Of a stretch of DNA of 64,000 nucleotides, positions 41,378 to 48,874 are shown piece after piece (the first letter of the stretch is position 1; every line of letters begins with the position of its first letter). Source of the DNA: Sulfurisphaera ohwakuensis (GTDB lineage Archaea; Thermoproteota; Thermoprotei_A; Sulfolobales; Sulfolobaceae); contig NZ_CP045484.1 of assembly GCF_009729055.1 (NCBI RefSeq), positions 2,428,872 through 2,492,871 of the forward strand. The letters run 5' to 3'. The position numbers and the translations under genes are program-made. The notes under the pieces are model-generated. The model ran no database searches. It worked only from the letters and a program-made list of their open reading frames with translations, and was not told the origin of the DNA.

Positions 41378-41755
41378 CTATGAAGGGTTAACACATCGTA
41401 TTGTATTGGCGTACTTTTTACATATATTAAGATCATCTCTTAACACAATTCCTTTATTTTTAACATCCCAAATTATTGGCTTATTTTTCTTAATCGCCTT
41501 ATCAAACTCGTTCTCAGTCAGAGGGATAACCTCAAAGCCGGGAGGAAAATCTAATCTTAGTAATCTCTCTAGTGGATTTCCTTGAAAATCTCCTATTAAT
41601 AGCACATCTATATCACTCCATGCATTAAAATCACCCCTGGCATAAGAGCCTATCAAAAACACGGTATATTTACCTTTCAGAGAGTTAGCATAAGTCCTAA
41701 CTATTTCTATTACCTTTCTTCTCTCTCTTTCTCTTTTTGAGATAACATCCTCCAA
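41378..41755 (-). CDS. MNT-type minimal nucleotidyltransferase
   Basis: The 125-residue protein has the nucleotidyltransferase signature GSYARGDFNAWSDIDVLLIG (about 36-55), with the metal-binding Asp pair SDIDV, and a third acidic residue likely further on (PGFEVIPL). It overlaps the upstream HEPN gene by 46 bp. In HEPN-MNT modules MNT enzymes add AMP to the HEPN RNase and neutralise it. The C-terminal part (IVLRDDLNICKKYANTI) is as in archaeal partners. Confidence 0.87.
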   Translation of the reverse strand: MEDVISKRERERRKVIEIVRTYANSLKGKYTVFLIGSYARGDFNAWSDIDVLLIGDFQGNPLERLLRLDFPPGFEVIPLTENEFDKAIKKNKPIIWDVKNKGIVLRDDLNICKKYANTIRCVNPS

Positions 41756-42129
41756 AGTTCCTCTACGTATTTTATTATTTCTTCAGCATATTTTATAGCT
41801 TCTTCAGCCTCCTTCTTGGTATAATAGTATGCTGGTGTTTCCTCTTCCCATACATCTGGATATCTGGTTGGAACATATAATTTATCTAAATACTTGGCCT
41901 TATCAATGAGATCTTGAGAAGCGTTCAGTAAATTTAATAAACTTGATATCGTATGTCCAGTTTTAGGTTGTCCAATACCATAAAAATAAGCTTTAACAGC
42001 AAACTCAGCAGCTTGTTGCGATTTAAAGCAAGCCCAATTATAGAACCCACCGCTAAGATCATGCTTAGCACTTTCTAAGGTAAGCTTAGCTGATTTAAAC
42101 CATCTATCAAATTCGTTGTAGTCTAACAC
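41710..42129 (-). CDS. HEPN-domain protein (partner of MNT)
   Basis: The 139-residue helical protein has CFKSQQAAEFAVKAYFYGIGQPKTGH and LYVPTRYPDVWEEETPAYYYT, typical of archaeal HEPN proteins encoded with MNT. The R-x(4-6)-H RNase motif is not seen: the Arg of TRYPD has no His behind it. It may therefore not be an active RNase. The start is a GTG at 42129 with a TATA-like ATTTAATGTATAATC about 25 bases upstream. TnpB element copy 2 begins 39 bases upstream of this start. Confidence 0.85.
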   Translation of the reverse strand: MLDYNEFDRWFKSAKLTLESAKHDLSGGFYNWACFKSQQAAEFAVKAYFYGIGQPKTGHTISSLLNLLNASQDLIDKAKYLDKLYVPTRYPDVWEEETPAYYYTKKEAEEAIKYAEEIIKYVEELWRMLSQKEKEREER

Positions 42130-42329
42130 GATATTGAAATGGGATTATACATTAAATTATTTTTTATAAAGTTTAGGGGTTCAAAGGGGGCGAAAAACCT
42201 CGCCTTTTACGGTACTCCCAAAATCATTTTACAAAAATAATTCTGATTGAACAATATTAAATTTGTTGAACATAACCAAGTTTATAACAACATCAAGAAT
42301 TCAACAAATTGGGAAAAAAGGTTTAAAGC

Positions 42330-42377
42330 GAGGGAATCGGTATTACCATAAGGGCTCATGGTAATGCCAATTCCCTC
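42330..42377 (+). promoter_or_regulatory. Hairpin at the transposase start codon, copy 2
   Basis: Arms 42330-42349 and 42358-42377 with loop 42350-42357. The ATG (42358-42360) opens the second arm. Same structure as in copy 1; it would hide the start codon in mRNA made by read-through from outside the IS. Confidence 0.55.
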
Positions 42378-43407
42378 ATTAAACACTCAACAAATAGGGT
42401 ATAAATTAATTTCCATGAGTAACTTCCAAGGGAGAAAGGGAGAGGAAGTTACAAAAACCTTGATCTCAGCATCATTACACAAAGATTCAGTGGAAAACGT
42501 TTCCAGAGCTTACAACGTATCACCACAAACGGTGAGGAATTACGTTGAAGAACAAGGGTTACAAGTAGCGGAAAAAACACTGGAACAAGTGAAACAAATC
42601 TCACTCGAAACACTTAAGGGCGTGAAGGAGATAGAACTATCAATAGATTGGACAACAATAACTTGGTACGGAAAACCTGTAGAAGGTTTGGGAAGCTCAG
42701 AAAAGGGATACTCGTGGAACTACGCAACAGCTACAACGAAATACGAAGGAAAAATCCTCATACTTGCTTTCATACCGCAAGTTAATGGGATGACAAAGGA
42801 TGAGATTGTCAAGGTCTTGATTGAACAAGTGGTTGCAATGGGATTTAGGATTAAACTGATAACACTTGATGCAGGATTTTACACGGTTGAGGTGATAAAA
42901 TTCATATCCCAGTTCAACTACATTATTGGAGTTCCCGTTGGTGATGTCAAGATCTACGAGGAGTTTGATGGTGAATATATTACGAATAGTAAGAGGCGTA
43001 GTAAGGATGAGCAGGTTAAGTTTAGGCTGATCGTGTATCGCAGGGAGAAGATCAAGAGGAAAAAGAAGAAGGTTGTTTACTTCGCTAGGGCTACAAATCT
43101 CGATTTACCCAAGAATAAGGTCTTGGAGTTATATAACAAGGTGAGGAATCCGATAGAAACGTCTTATAGGAGTGTTAAATCGTTCCTCCCCTTTACGTGT
43201 TCAACAAAGTTCATTTTCCGCATGTTAATCTTCTTACTTGCCGTGCTCGTTTACTCCTTGTACACGATCCTCAAGGATAACGTGAAAATGAGGACTTTCA
43301 AATCACTAATTTCAAAAATTATTGAAAATATATCTGAGGCAGAGATTTATTTAAATAAATCAGAGGAAACGCTTACTAATACTACAGGTTTATTTTTAAG
43401 GAGGTGA
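42358..43407 (+). CDS. DDE transposase of the 1212-bp IS, copy 2
   Basis: This protein matches the 349 residues encoded at 5231-6280 without a difference: helix-turn-helix at about 44-62, Asp97, Asp171 and Glu267 as candidate catalytic triad, and a C-terminal hydrophobic stretch (RMLIFLLAVLVYSLYTIL) as in IS4/ISH3-like enzymes. The complete identity, set against about 2.5 percent divergence of the two host TnpB proteins, shows that the IS moved recently. Its stop lies in the right inverted repeat. Confidence 0.88.
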   Translation: MVMPIPSLNTQQIGYKLISMSNFQGRKGEEVTKTLISASLHKDSVENVSRAYNVSPQTVRNYVEEQGLQVAEKTLEQVKQISLETLKGVKEIELSIDWTTITWYGKPVEGLGSSEKGYSWNYATATTKYEGKILILAFIPQVNGMTKDEIVKVLIEQVVAMGFRIKLITLDAGFYTVEVIKFISQFNYIIGVPVGDVKIYEEFDGEYITNSKRRSKDEQVKFRLIVYRREKIKRKKKKVVYFARATNLDLPKNKVLELYNKVRNPIETSYRSVKSFLPFTCSTKFIFRMLIFLLAVLVYSLYTILKDNVKMRTFKSLISKIIENISEAEIYLNKSEETLTNTTGLFLRR

Positions 43408-43488
43408 TTTTGGGAGTACCGTTTAAGGCGGGGATGGATAGCCCCCTTTGTAGAAATATTTTTTAATCCACTCTCGAACATTTTATTA

Positions 43489-44721
43489 ATGCCCAACGTA
43501 GGGTTCCGCTTTCGTGCATATGCTGACGATCAAACAATTAGGGGGTTAAAAGCCCAGTTGAGGTTAGCATGTGAGATGTACAACACCCTACGCTGGGCAG
43601 ATATCTATTTCTACCAAAGGGACGGAAAGGGTCTTACACAAACGGAGTTAAGACAGCTCGCTCTAGATCTAAGAAAGCAAGATAAGGAGTACCAACAACT
43701 CTACTCACAAGTAGTACAGCAAATTGCCGATCGTTATTACGATGCTAGGGATAGGTTCTTCAAAGGTCTAGCACACTTTCCTAAGGAGAAGAAACCCCAT
43801 AAGTACTACTCTCTTGTTTACCCACAAAGTGGATGGAAAATACTTGAGAGCAGGGAAATAAGGACTAAGAGTAGGAAGAATAAGAAGAAGCTGGTGTTAT
43901 TGAGGTTATCAAATCTCGGCGTGTTTAAGGTCATTGTTCATAGGGACTTCCCGCTTGACAAAGTAAAGAGGGTGGTAGTTAAGCTAACACGTTCAGAGAG
44001 AGTATATGTCTCCTTCATGGTTGAAGGTGTTGGATTCTCTCAACTCCCAAAGACTGGTAAGGTAGTTGCAATAGATGTTGGGGTAGAGAAACTCTTAACC
44101 ACGAGTGATGGGTTCTATTTCCCTAACTTGAGACCTTATGAGAGGGCACTTGAGAAGATAAGGAAACTCCACAAGGTTCTCTCGAGGAAAGAGTTCTTGT
44201 CGAAAAATTGGTTTAAAGCAAAAGTGAAGTTAGCTAGGGGTTATGAACACTTGAAGAACTTGAGACAAGACCTCTATATGAAGTTGGGTAAGTGGTTCGC
44301 ACAACATTATGACGTTGTAGTAATGGAGGATATAGATGTTAAACAACTGGTGGAGGAGTCAGAAAGGAAGTTGAGGATGAGGTTACACGATGTTGCATTC
44401 CATGAGTTGAAGAGAATACTAGAATATCAGTTGGAAAAATATGGAAAGAAACTGTTGTTAATAAATCCAGCATATACTTCAAAGATGTGTGCCAAATGCG
44501 GGTACGTAAAGAAAGAGTTAACTTTGACTGACCGTGTGTTCAGCTGTCCTAAGTGTGGTTGGGTTACTGATCGTGACTATAATGCTTCCTTAAACATATT
44601 GAAGAGATCGGGGTGGGAGCCATCCTTAGTGCCTGTGGAGCTCTACCCTCTACCCGTAGCGAAAAGCTACGGGCAAGGTGGGGCTATGAAGCAGGAAGCT
44701 CCGCCCTTCAGGGCGGGGTAG
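43489..44721 (+). CDS. tnpB: TnpB RNA-guided nuclease, copy 2
   Basis: Ten substitutions separate this TnpB from copy 1, for example Phe to Leu in DFPLDK and Cys to Ser in DYNASLNI. RuvC motifs AIDVG, VVMED and DRDYN and the four zinc cysteines are kept. The stop of copy 1 (TAG at 5198-5200) is CAG here, so the frame runs nine codons further (QEAPPFRAG) into the right-end hairpin. Because the left end of this copy is split but tnpB and its right end are intact, it may still make an active nuclease with guide RNA while being unable to move. Confidence 0.92.
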   Translation: MPNVGFRFRAYADDQTIRGLKAQLRLACEMYNTLRWADIYFYQRDGKGLTQTELRQLALDLRKQDKEYQQLYSQVVQQIADRYYDARDRFFKGLAHFPKEKKPHKYYSLVYPQSGWKILESREIRTKSRKNKKKLVLLRLSNLGVFKVIVHRDFPLDKVKRVVVKLTRSERVYVSFMVEGVGFSQLPKTGKVVAIDVGVEKLLTTSDGFYFPNLRPYERALEKIRKLHKVLSRKEFLSKNWFKAKVKLARGYEHLKNLRQDLYMKLGKWFAQHYDVVVMEDIDVKQLVEESERKLRMRLHDVAFHELKRILEYQLEKYGKKLLLINPAYTSKMCAKCGYVKKELTLTDRVFSCPKCGWVTDRDYNASLNILKRSGWEPSLVPVELYPLPVAKSYGQGGAMKQEAPPFRAG

Positions 44722-44742
44722 CTCACCTCTGTATAACTAGTG
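44600..44742 (+). ncRNA. Candidate omega (guide) RNA of TnpB element copy 2
   Basis: The 3' end of tnpB and the right end form stacked hairpins: CCCGTAGC/GCTACGGG with loop GAAAA (44653-44673), GTGGGGCT pairing towards AGCTCCGCC, and CGCCC-TTCA-GGGCG (44702-44715). In copy 1 the first stem has G where copy 2 has A, changing an A-U pair to G-U and so keeping the helix. The guide would be the host bases from 44727 on (CTCTGTATAACTAG...). Boundaries are approximate. Confidence 0.5.
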
Positions 44743-45012
44743 ATAATCATATTAAGAGAGTGAAAAAGCTAATATATGATCTAAGACACAGAAGAAATCA
44801 ACAAACGGTTAAAGGAAAAGCTTGATCCTTAATAAAAGCAAAAAATACATCGCTATCTGAGATTCATTTTTATGTAGGGAAAGATTAAATACTTGTGATA
44901 ATTTAAGGGTATAACATAAAATCAATTATTTATTTATACAATTATTCTAATTCTATGAGAATATTACAATTCGTAAAAGAAACCTGACTCACCATAGTTT
45001 CTTCTTTTCCCT

Positions 45013-45588
45013 TTATTTTTTAGCAAATTTTATTATAACATAAATCACTATGAGAATAATTGTTATCCCTATAGCATAAACTCCGAATTTTTCAGCTAAA
45101 CTTATCACATAATTGATTTCGTTCGCGTAATGATAACCTAATATTGATAAAGAAATATCCCATATTAAATGACCTAAGAGTGTAAATGCAAAAAATCTTA
45201 GCATACTCATTTTTGCTATTCCAGCGGGATAAGAGATTAAGGCCCTAAGCTCTGGGACAAATCTGAACCCAAAAACTGCAAAGTCGCCGTATTTTATAAA
45301 CCAACTATGTAAAGCATCAATTCTTTTCTCGTTAATTAGTAAGTACTTACCATATTTCTTAAGGAAAGGAAATCCTAAGAAAAACCCAATATAGTACGCT
45401 ATAATTGATCCTATTAGACTACCTACAGTACCAGAAATTACTCCCATGTATAATGATATGCTCCCTTCATAGGAATAATATCCAACTAAAGGCATTATTA
45501 CTTCGCTGGGAATTGGTAAACCAATTCCTTCTCCAATCATCAAACCCAGGAGAAGAAGATAACCGCTTAAACCTTGAAATACGTACAT
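45013..45588 (-). CDS. DedA-family membrane protein
   Basis: The 191-residue protein has the DedA pattern: GEGIGLPIPSEVIMPLVGY (Glu18 and the IPSE turn), GTVGSLIGSIIAYYIGFFLG, and FGFRFVPELRALISYPAGIAKMS with the family's G-x-R-(x)n-P-x-x-R arrangement. DedA/DTT proteins move lipid carriers across membranes in bacteria; one archaeal role may be with dolichyl phosphate (inferred). Four to five membrane segments. Confidence 0.85.
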   Translation of the reverse strand: MYVFQGLSGYLLLLGLMIGEGIGLPIPSEVIMPLVGYYSYEGSISLYMGVISGTVGSLIGSIIAYYIGFFLGFPFLKKYGKYLLINEKRIDALHSWFIKYGDFAVFGFRFVPELRALISYPAGIAKMSMLRFFAFTLLGHLIWDISLSILGYHYANEINYVISLAEKFGVYAIGITIILIVIYVIIKFAKK

Positions 45589-45917
45589 CGTAAAACAGTT
45601 TATTTACGCTCTTAAATATTTTTTCCCAGTATATGGATTATTGAATCTTTCAATAATGCTATGCTTTCTGATAAGTTAAAAGACAAGCTATTTTCTGACA
45701 CAAGGAAGATGTGTTATTTAATTTAAGAAGCATTATGTGCAATACTTCTAAGAGACCTAGCTTTTGCAACTATGCCTTTAAACTGTAACCAGCTATAGGC
45801 CTACCAATTTTCCTAGATCAAGCTTTAATTTAAAAGCAAACGTTAATAATCAACAAAACATTAGCTGAAAACTACTGATAACAAAAGAATTATAACTTAA
45901 TCAGCAAAGTTGTATTT
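45589..45917. other. Divergent intergenic region
   Basis: This gap lies between DedA (minus) and a GTG-started plus-strand gene. A 21-codon frame starting ATG at 45662 is present but has no support. Promoters for both genes are expected; no structure stands out. Confidence 0.35.
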
Positions 45918-46574
45918 GTGATAATTTCTACAGTTCCTGGACCAGTAGCATATCCATTAATTGCCTCAACAATGAAGAGGCACGATTTTGAAATTAAATT
46001 TGAAAAAGTCCCTAATGCTAATGTGTATCTAGATGCAATACCTCTTCTTGGAAAAATTGATTATGTTCTATTATCTAAGCTTCTAATTATAACTCCTAAA
46101 ATTGGTAAAAAGATTGCGGTATGGAAAAAGGGAAGTGCTAATGACATTTTTTTACAACTTCTGATAAAACTTTATAATATTTCTCCCCAGCTTGTTTATA
46201 CAGATAATCCGCTTGAAGTACACAAATTATACCAGAACGGTGAAGTAGACTCTGCGCTAGTAACTGTGGGTGTTACCACTGAAGGAATAGTTATAGAAGA
46301 TCTATTTAAGAGTAAAGGAGTTACATTACCTGGAATTTGTGGTGCTAAAGGTGAAAATGAAGATTTTTCCTCAATCTATAAAGAGGGTATTGATCTATTT
46401 AAAGAAAATCCAGAGGAAGTATCAGAATATATTGCAGATAATTTACCAGTATCTAGGCCTTCAAGTTTTATAGAGAGCATATTTAAAAATGCTGAATACA
46501 AGGTGGAAAGAGTAAACTTCAACTTTGATGAACTAAAAAATGGGGTACTCCATGATACTTCTTCACTCTACTAA
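45918..46574 (+). CDS. DUF3834-like protein (periplasmic-binding-protein-like fold suspected)
   Basis: The 218-residue cytoplasmic protein starts VIISTVPGPVAYPLIASTMKR (GTG start). It has KIGKKIAVWKKGSANDIFLQLLI and VDSALVTVGVTTEGIVIEDLF, which recall small-molecule sensing or menaquinone-enzyme (MqnA-like) folds. I believe it belongs to the crenarchaeal family DUF3834, of unknown function, but cannot check. The downstream creatininase-like gene begins inside its last 35 bases, so the two are translated together. Confidence 0.5.
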   Translation: MIISTVPGPVAYPLIASTMKRHDFEIKFEKVPNANVYLDAIPLLGKIDYVLLSKLLIITPKIGKKIAVWKKGSANDIFLQLLIKLYNISPQLVYTDNPLEVHKLYQNGEVDSALVTVGVTTEGIVIEDLFKSKGVTLPGICGAKGENEDFSSIYKEGIDLFKENPEEVSEYIADNLPVSRPSSFIESIFKNAEYKVERVNFNFDELKNGVLHDTSSLY

Positions 46575-47235
46575 AGACGATATTTACGGAAAAATACCAT
46601 TAATACCAATTGGAAGTATTGAGCAACACGGACCTCATTTACCTATGGGGACTGATTCTATAATCGTTGAGGAAATAGCAAGGAGAATAGAAAAAATGTT
46701 AAGTGATAAGATCCTTCTTTTTCCCACAATATATTATACTTGTTCAATAGAACACGGTGATTTTCCATACTTTGGGGTTTCTTATATTACAATGATTTCA
46801 TATTTAACGGAATTAATTAATCAACTGGCAAGGTATTTTGATAAGGCAATAATATTAAACGGTCATGGAGGAAATGAATCATTGCTTGATATCGTGAAAA
46901 GAAGTATCAATTTTCAAAACAGACACTTTAAACTTTACATATATTCGATCGTTGGAAAAGGGTTAGAGTATTTTAAAATACGCGATTTGCATGCTGGAAC
47001 AGTAGAGTCTTCTATAATTAAATACATAAATCCCAGATTAGTTAGAGAGGGAAAATTAAAGGATGTTGATTATACAGTCAAGGACGGAGTGTTCAACACA
47101 ATAACTACATCTGATGCAAATCCTCATGGTATAATAAACCTAGATGGTGATGTTAAGATAGATGAAAGACTTGGCGAGGAGTTCATAAATCGCGTTATAA
47201 ATGATTTGTACTCTTTTATTTTATCTTTGAAGTAA
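46540..47235 (+). CDS. Creatininase-family amidohydrolase
   Basis: The 231-residue protein has the metal-ligand motifs IGSIEQHGPHLPMGTD (Glu28, His30, Asp39), LNGHGGNES (His109) and DLHAGTVESS (Glu156 metal ligand, His151). Members hydrolyse creatinine or, in cofactor pathways, formamides and peptides (ArfB, MftE). The substrate is open. Met5 (46552) is an alternative start. It overlaps the DUF3834-like gene by 35 bp and meets the convergent winged-helix gene with a 15-bp overlap. Confidence 0.85.
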   Translation: MGYSMILLHSTKDDIYGKIPLIPIGSIEQHGPHLPMGTDSIIVEEIARRIEKMLSDKILLFPTIYYTCSIEHGDFPYFGVSYITMISYLTELINQLARYFDKAIILNGHGGNESLLDIVKRSINFQNRHFKLYIYSIVGKGLEYFKIRDLHAGTVESSIIKYINPRLVREGKLKDVDYTVKDGVFNTITTSDANPHGIINLDGDVKIDERLGEEFINRVINDLYSFILSLK

Positions 47236-47427
47236 CTTTTTTCCAGCTTCTGTAAGTGCATATCTTCCTTTCTCTTTTTTAATAAGTCCTTCTTTAATCA
47301 AATAGTTAAGTTCTCTTTTTAAAGCGTCAGTAGAAATATTAAGCTGATCCTTTATATCTTTAAAGAGCACTGGTCTATTATAAGAATTGATTATACTAAG
47401 AATCTTTTCTTTTAATTCACTCAGCAT
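47221..47427 (-). CDS. Small winged-helix DNA-binding regulator
   Basis: The 68-residue protein is a single winged helix: LFKDIKDQLNISTDALKRELNYL (recognition helix about 30-45) and GLIKKEKGRYALTEAGKKLL (wing). A TATA box on its own strand (TTTATAAGTC, about 47448-47457) lies about 26 bases before the start, so it is leaderless. Inverted repeats occur in the 83-bp gap shared with the divergent hydrolase gene, which suggests it controls that gene and itself. Confidence 0.8.
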   Translation of the reverse strand: MLSELKEKILSIINSYNRPVLFKDIKDQLNISTDALKRELNYLIKEGLIKKEKGRYALTEAGKKLLQR

Positions 47428-47429
47428 AA

Positions 47430-47468
47430 GAGTAAATACTATAAAAGACTTATAAATAATGTTTACTC
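47430..47468. repeat. Inverted repeat GAGTAAA...TTTACTC at the regulator's promoter
   Basis: Arms 47430-47436 and 47462-47468 with 25 bases between them. The left arm covers the transcription start expected for the winged-helix gene and the two arms flank its TATA box. Possible autoregulatory site. Confidence 0.35.
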
Positions 47469-47472
47469 CCGA

Positions 47473-47493
47473 ATAGTTAAGTTTTTTAACTAT
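47473..47493. promoter_or_regulatory. Palindromic operator candidate over the hydrolase TATA box
   Basis: ATAGTTAA (47473-47480) and TTAACTAT (47486-47493) form a perfect 8-bp inverted repeat with a 5-base spacer. The T-rich centre is also the only TATA-like sequence about 25 bases before the ATG at 47511. A dimer bound here would block TBP. Inferred from sequence. Confidence 0.5.
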
Positions 47494-47510
47494 CTCTCCG
47501 TTATAACCTT

Positions 47511-48071
47511 ATGGCCTGGTTCAACCTTGAAGAGCTAAAAAAGTATATAAGAAGAGATAATTCAGTTCTAGTTGTTTGGGATGTACAAGAAGCATTAGTA
47601 AATAGTATTTTCAATAAAGAAGAATTCTTAGAGAAACTAAAGGAATTAATTTCTGCGGCTAGACAGTACAACGTTCCTATAGTTTACACGAAAATTACTC
47701 CTTATCCAGAAAGGTTCCAAAATCCAGCATTTAGGAGAAACTTTAATCCTGGTGATATAGTTAAAGAAGTTTATCCCCAACCGGGTGATGTAGTACTTAA
47801 CAAGAACACACCTAGTATATTTGTTGGTACAAACTTTGAATTAATGTTAAGGAATGTAGGAATTACAACAATTGTATTTACGGGTATTGCTACTGATATT
47901 GGTGTTGAAACATCTGCTAGACATGCACAAGCTTTAGGTTTCTTACCGGTAATTGCTAAAGAAGCCGTATCTTCAGCTGATAAGGCAGCTCATGAAAGGT
48001 CACTGGCTAATCTTCAAAAACTAATGTTAGTATTAAATAACAAGGAAATCATAGAAAGATGGTCAGCTTAA
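47511..48071 (+). CDS. Isochorismatase-like hydrolase without the catalytic cysteine
   Basis: The 186-residue protein has catalytic Asp24 (VVWDVQEAL) and Lys98 (LNKNTPSIF), but where nicotinamidases have Cys (TDxCV) this protein has Gly131 ([14 protein letters not shown]). Enzymes such as PhzD or EntB also lack the cysteine and hydrolyse isochorismate by a different mechanism. So nicotinamidase activity is unlikely. The substrate is unknown. It is divergent from the small winged-helix regulator. Confidence 0.78.
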   Translation: MAWFNLEELKKYIRRDNSVLVVWDVQEALVNSIFNKEEFLEKLKELISAARQYNVPIVYTKITPYPERFQNPAFRRNFNPGDIVKEVYPQPGDVVLNKNTPSIFVGTNFELMLRNVGITTIVFTGIATDIGVETSARHAQALGFLPVIAKEAVSSADKAAHERSLANLQKLMLVLNNKEIIERWSA

Positions 48072-48169
48072 ATTTGAAGGTTAAGAAACTCTTCTTTCTC
48101 TTCTTATTTTAAAGAATTAAAGCATAGTCGTGTGAAAGAGTTTTTAATCTTTCCACTAATTCATTTTTA

Positions 48170-48874
48170 ATGGATTGCATAGAAGTAAGGAATGTTATAA
48201 AGAGGTTCAATGGAATTTCCGCTCTTGACGGTATTTCATTCTCAGTCCCATGTAATGGGAAATACGCTTTATTAGGTCCTAATGGTGCTGGTAAATCAAC
48301 TACTTTAAAGATTCTTTCTGGTCTCTTAAGACCAGATGCCGGGGAAGTTTATATAAAGGGTATGAGTCCTACTTCTGTAGAAGTAAAAAGGATTCTAGGT
48401 TATTTACCAGAGGATGCAATGCCTTACAGAAATTTGACGGTAATGGAAAACCTTGAATATTTTGCATCTTTAAGAGATTTACCTAGGGAGAGGGCTAAAG
48501 AGATGATATACCTTTTAGGGTTGGAAGATTATATGTACGTAGAAGCCGGAAAATTATCTAGAGGAAATCTGCAAAAACTTTCCTTAGCATTAGTCCTTCT
48601 TCATAATCCAGAAGTTATCTTACTTGATGAGCCATTGAATTATTTAGATATTCCTACGCAAGAAAGAGTAATAAATATCTTAAAGTCACTGAATGGTACA
48701 CTTCTAGTCTCAACGCACATAATGTCGATAGCAACAAGACTAACTGATCATGTTATAATAATTAATCACGGTAAAGTCATTTGGACGGGATCTATAGATG
48801 AACTTAGGAGTTTAGGAAGAGAAGATGAACCAATTGAAAGCATAGTAGCAAAAATTATGAGTGGTATACTATGA
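48170..48874 (+). CDS. ABC transporter ATP-binding protein
   Basis: The 234-residue ATPase has Walker [10 protein letters not shown], signature LSRGNLQKL (the usual LSGGQ is changed to LSRGN), Walker [14 protein letters not shown] and the switch His in VSTHIMS. A TATA box (GTTTTTAATC, about 48139-48148) is about 26 bases upstream of the ATG, so it is leaderless. The permease gene overlaps its stop (ATGA). Confidence 0.9.
   Translation: MDCIEVRNVIKRFNGISALDGISFSVPCNGKYALLGPNGAGKSTTLKILSGLLRPDAGEVYIKGMSPTSVEVKRILGYLPEDAMPYRNLTVMENLEYFASLRDLPRERAKEMIYLLGLEDYMYVEAGKLSRGNLQKLSLALVLLHNPEVILLDEPLNYLDIPTQERVINILKSLNGTLLVSTHIMSIATRLTDHVIIINHGKVIWTGSIDELRSLGREDEPIESIVAKIMSGIL

Larger units (their letters stand above)
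42210..43421 (+). mobile_element. 1212-bp DDE insertion sequence, copy 2
   Basis: Perfect 17-bp terminal inverted repeats beginning CGGTACTCCC; flanked by TTTA duplications (42206-42209 and 43422-43425). The insertion point is the loop of the left-end inner hairpin CGCCT-TTTA-AGGCG of the TnpB element. The transposase is identical in sequence to copy 1. Orientation is the same as the downstream tnpB, whereas copy 1 is opposite to its tnpB. Confidence 0.9.
42168..44726 (+). mobile_element. TnpB-only IS200/IS605-type element, copy 2, carrying a nested DDE IS
   Basis: Same element as 3890-6448: it follows TTAT (42164-42167), ends GGGGTAGCTCAC at 44726, and has the same total length of 2559 bp. 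Without the nested IS and its duplication it is 1343 bp, equal to copy 1. Here the IS sits in the left-end hairpin instead of the right end, so the right end and its RNA are intact. Landing 39 bp from the HEPN start, it replaced the upstream promoter context of that gene. Confidence 0.9.

Noticed and set aside
44727-44825. Tail of an open frame beyond TnpB copy 2 (ITSDNHIKRVKKLIYDLRHR...)
   Set aside because: The frame is open only because it enters from the end of the TnpB element. Rejoining the flanks puts a stop (TAA) seven codons before the junction, and there is no start codon. It could be the rest of an old gene, but I cannot support it.
45662-45727. 21-codon frame MLSDKLKDKLFSDTRKMCYLI
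   Set aside because: Short, without ribosome site or coupling, and in an intergenic region with no other sign of coding.
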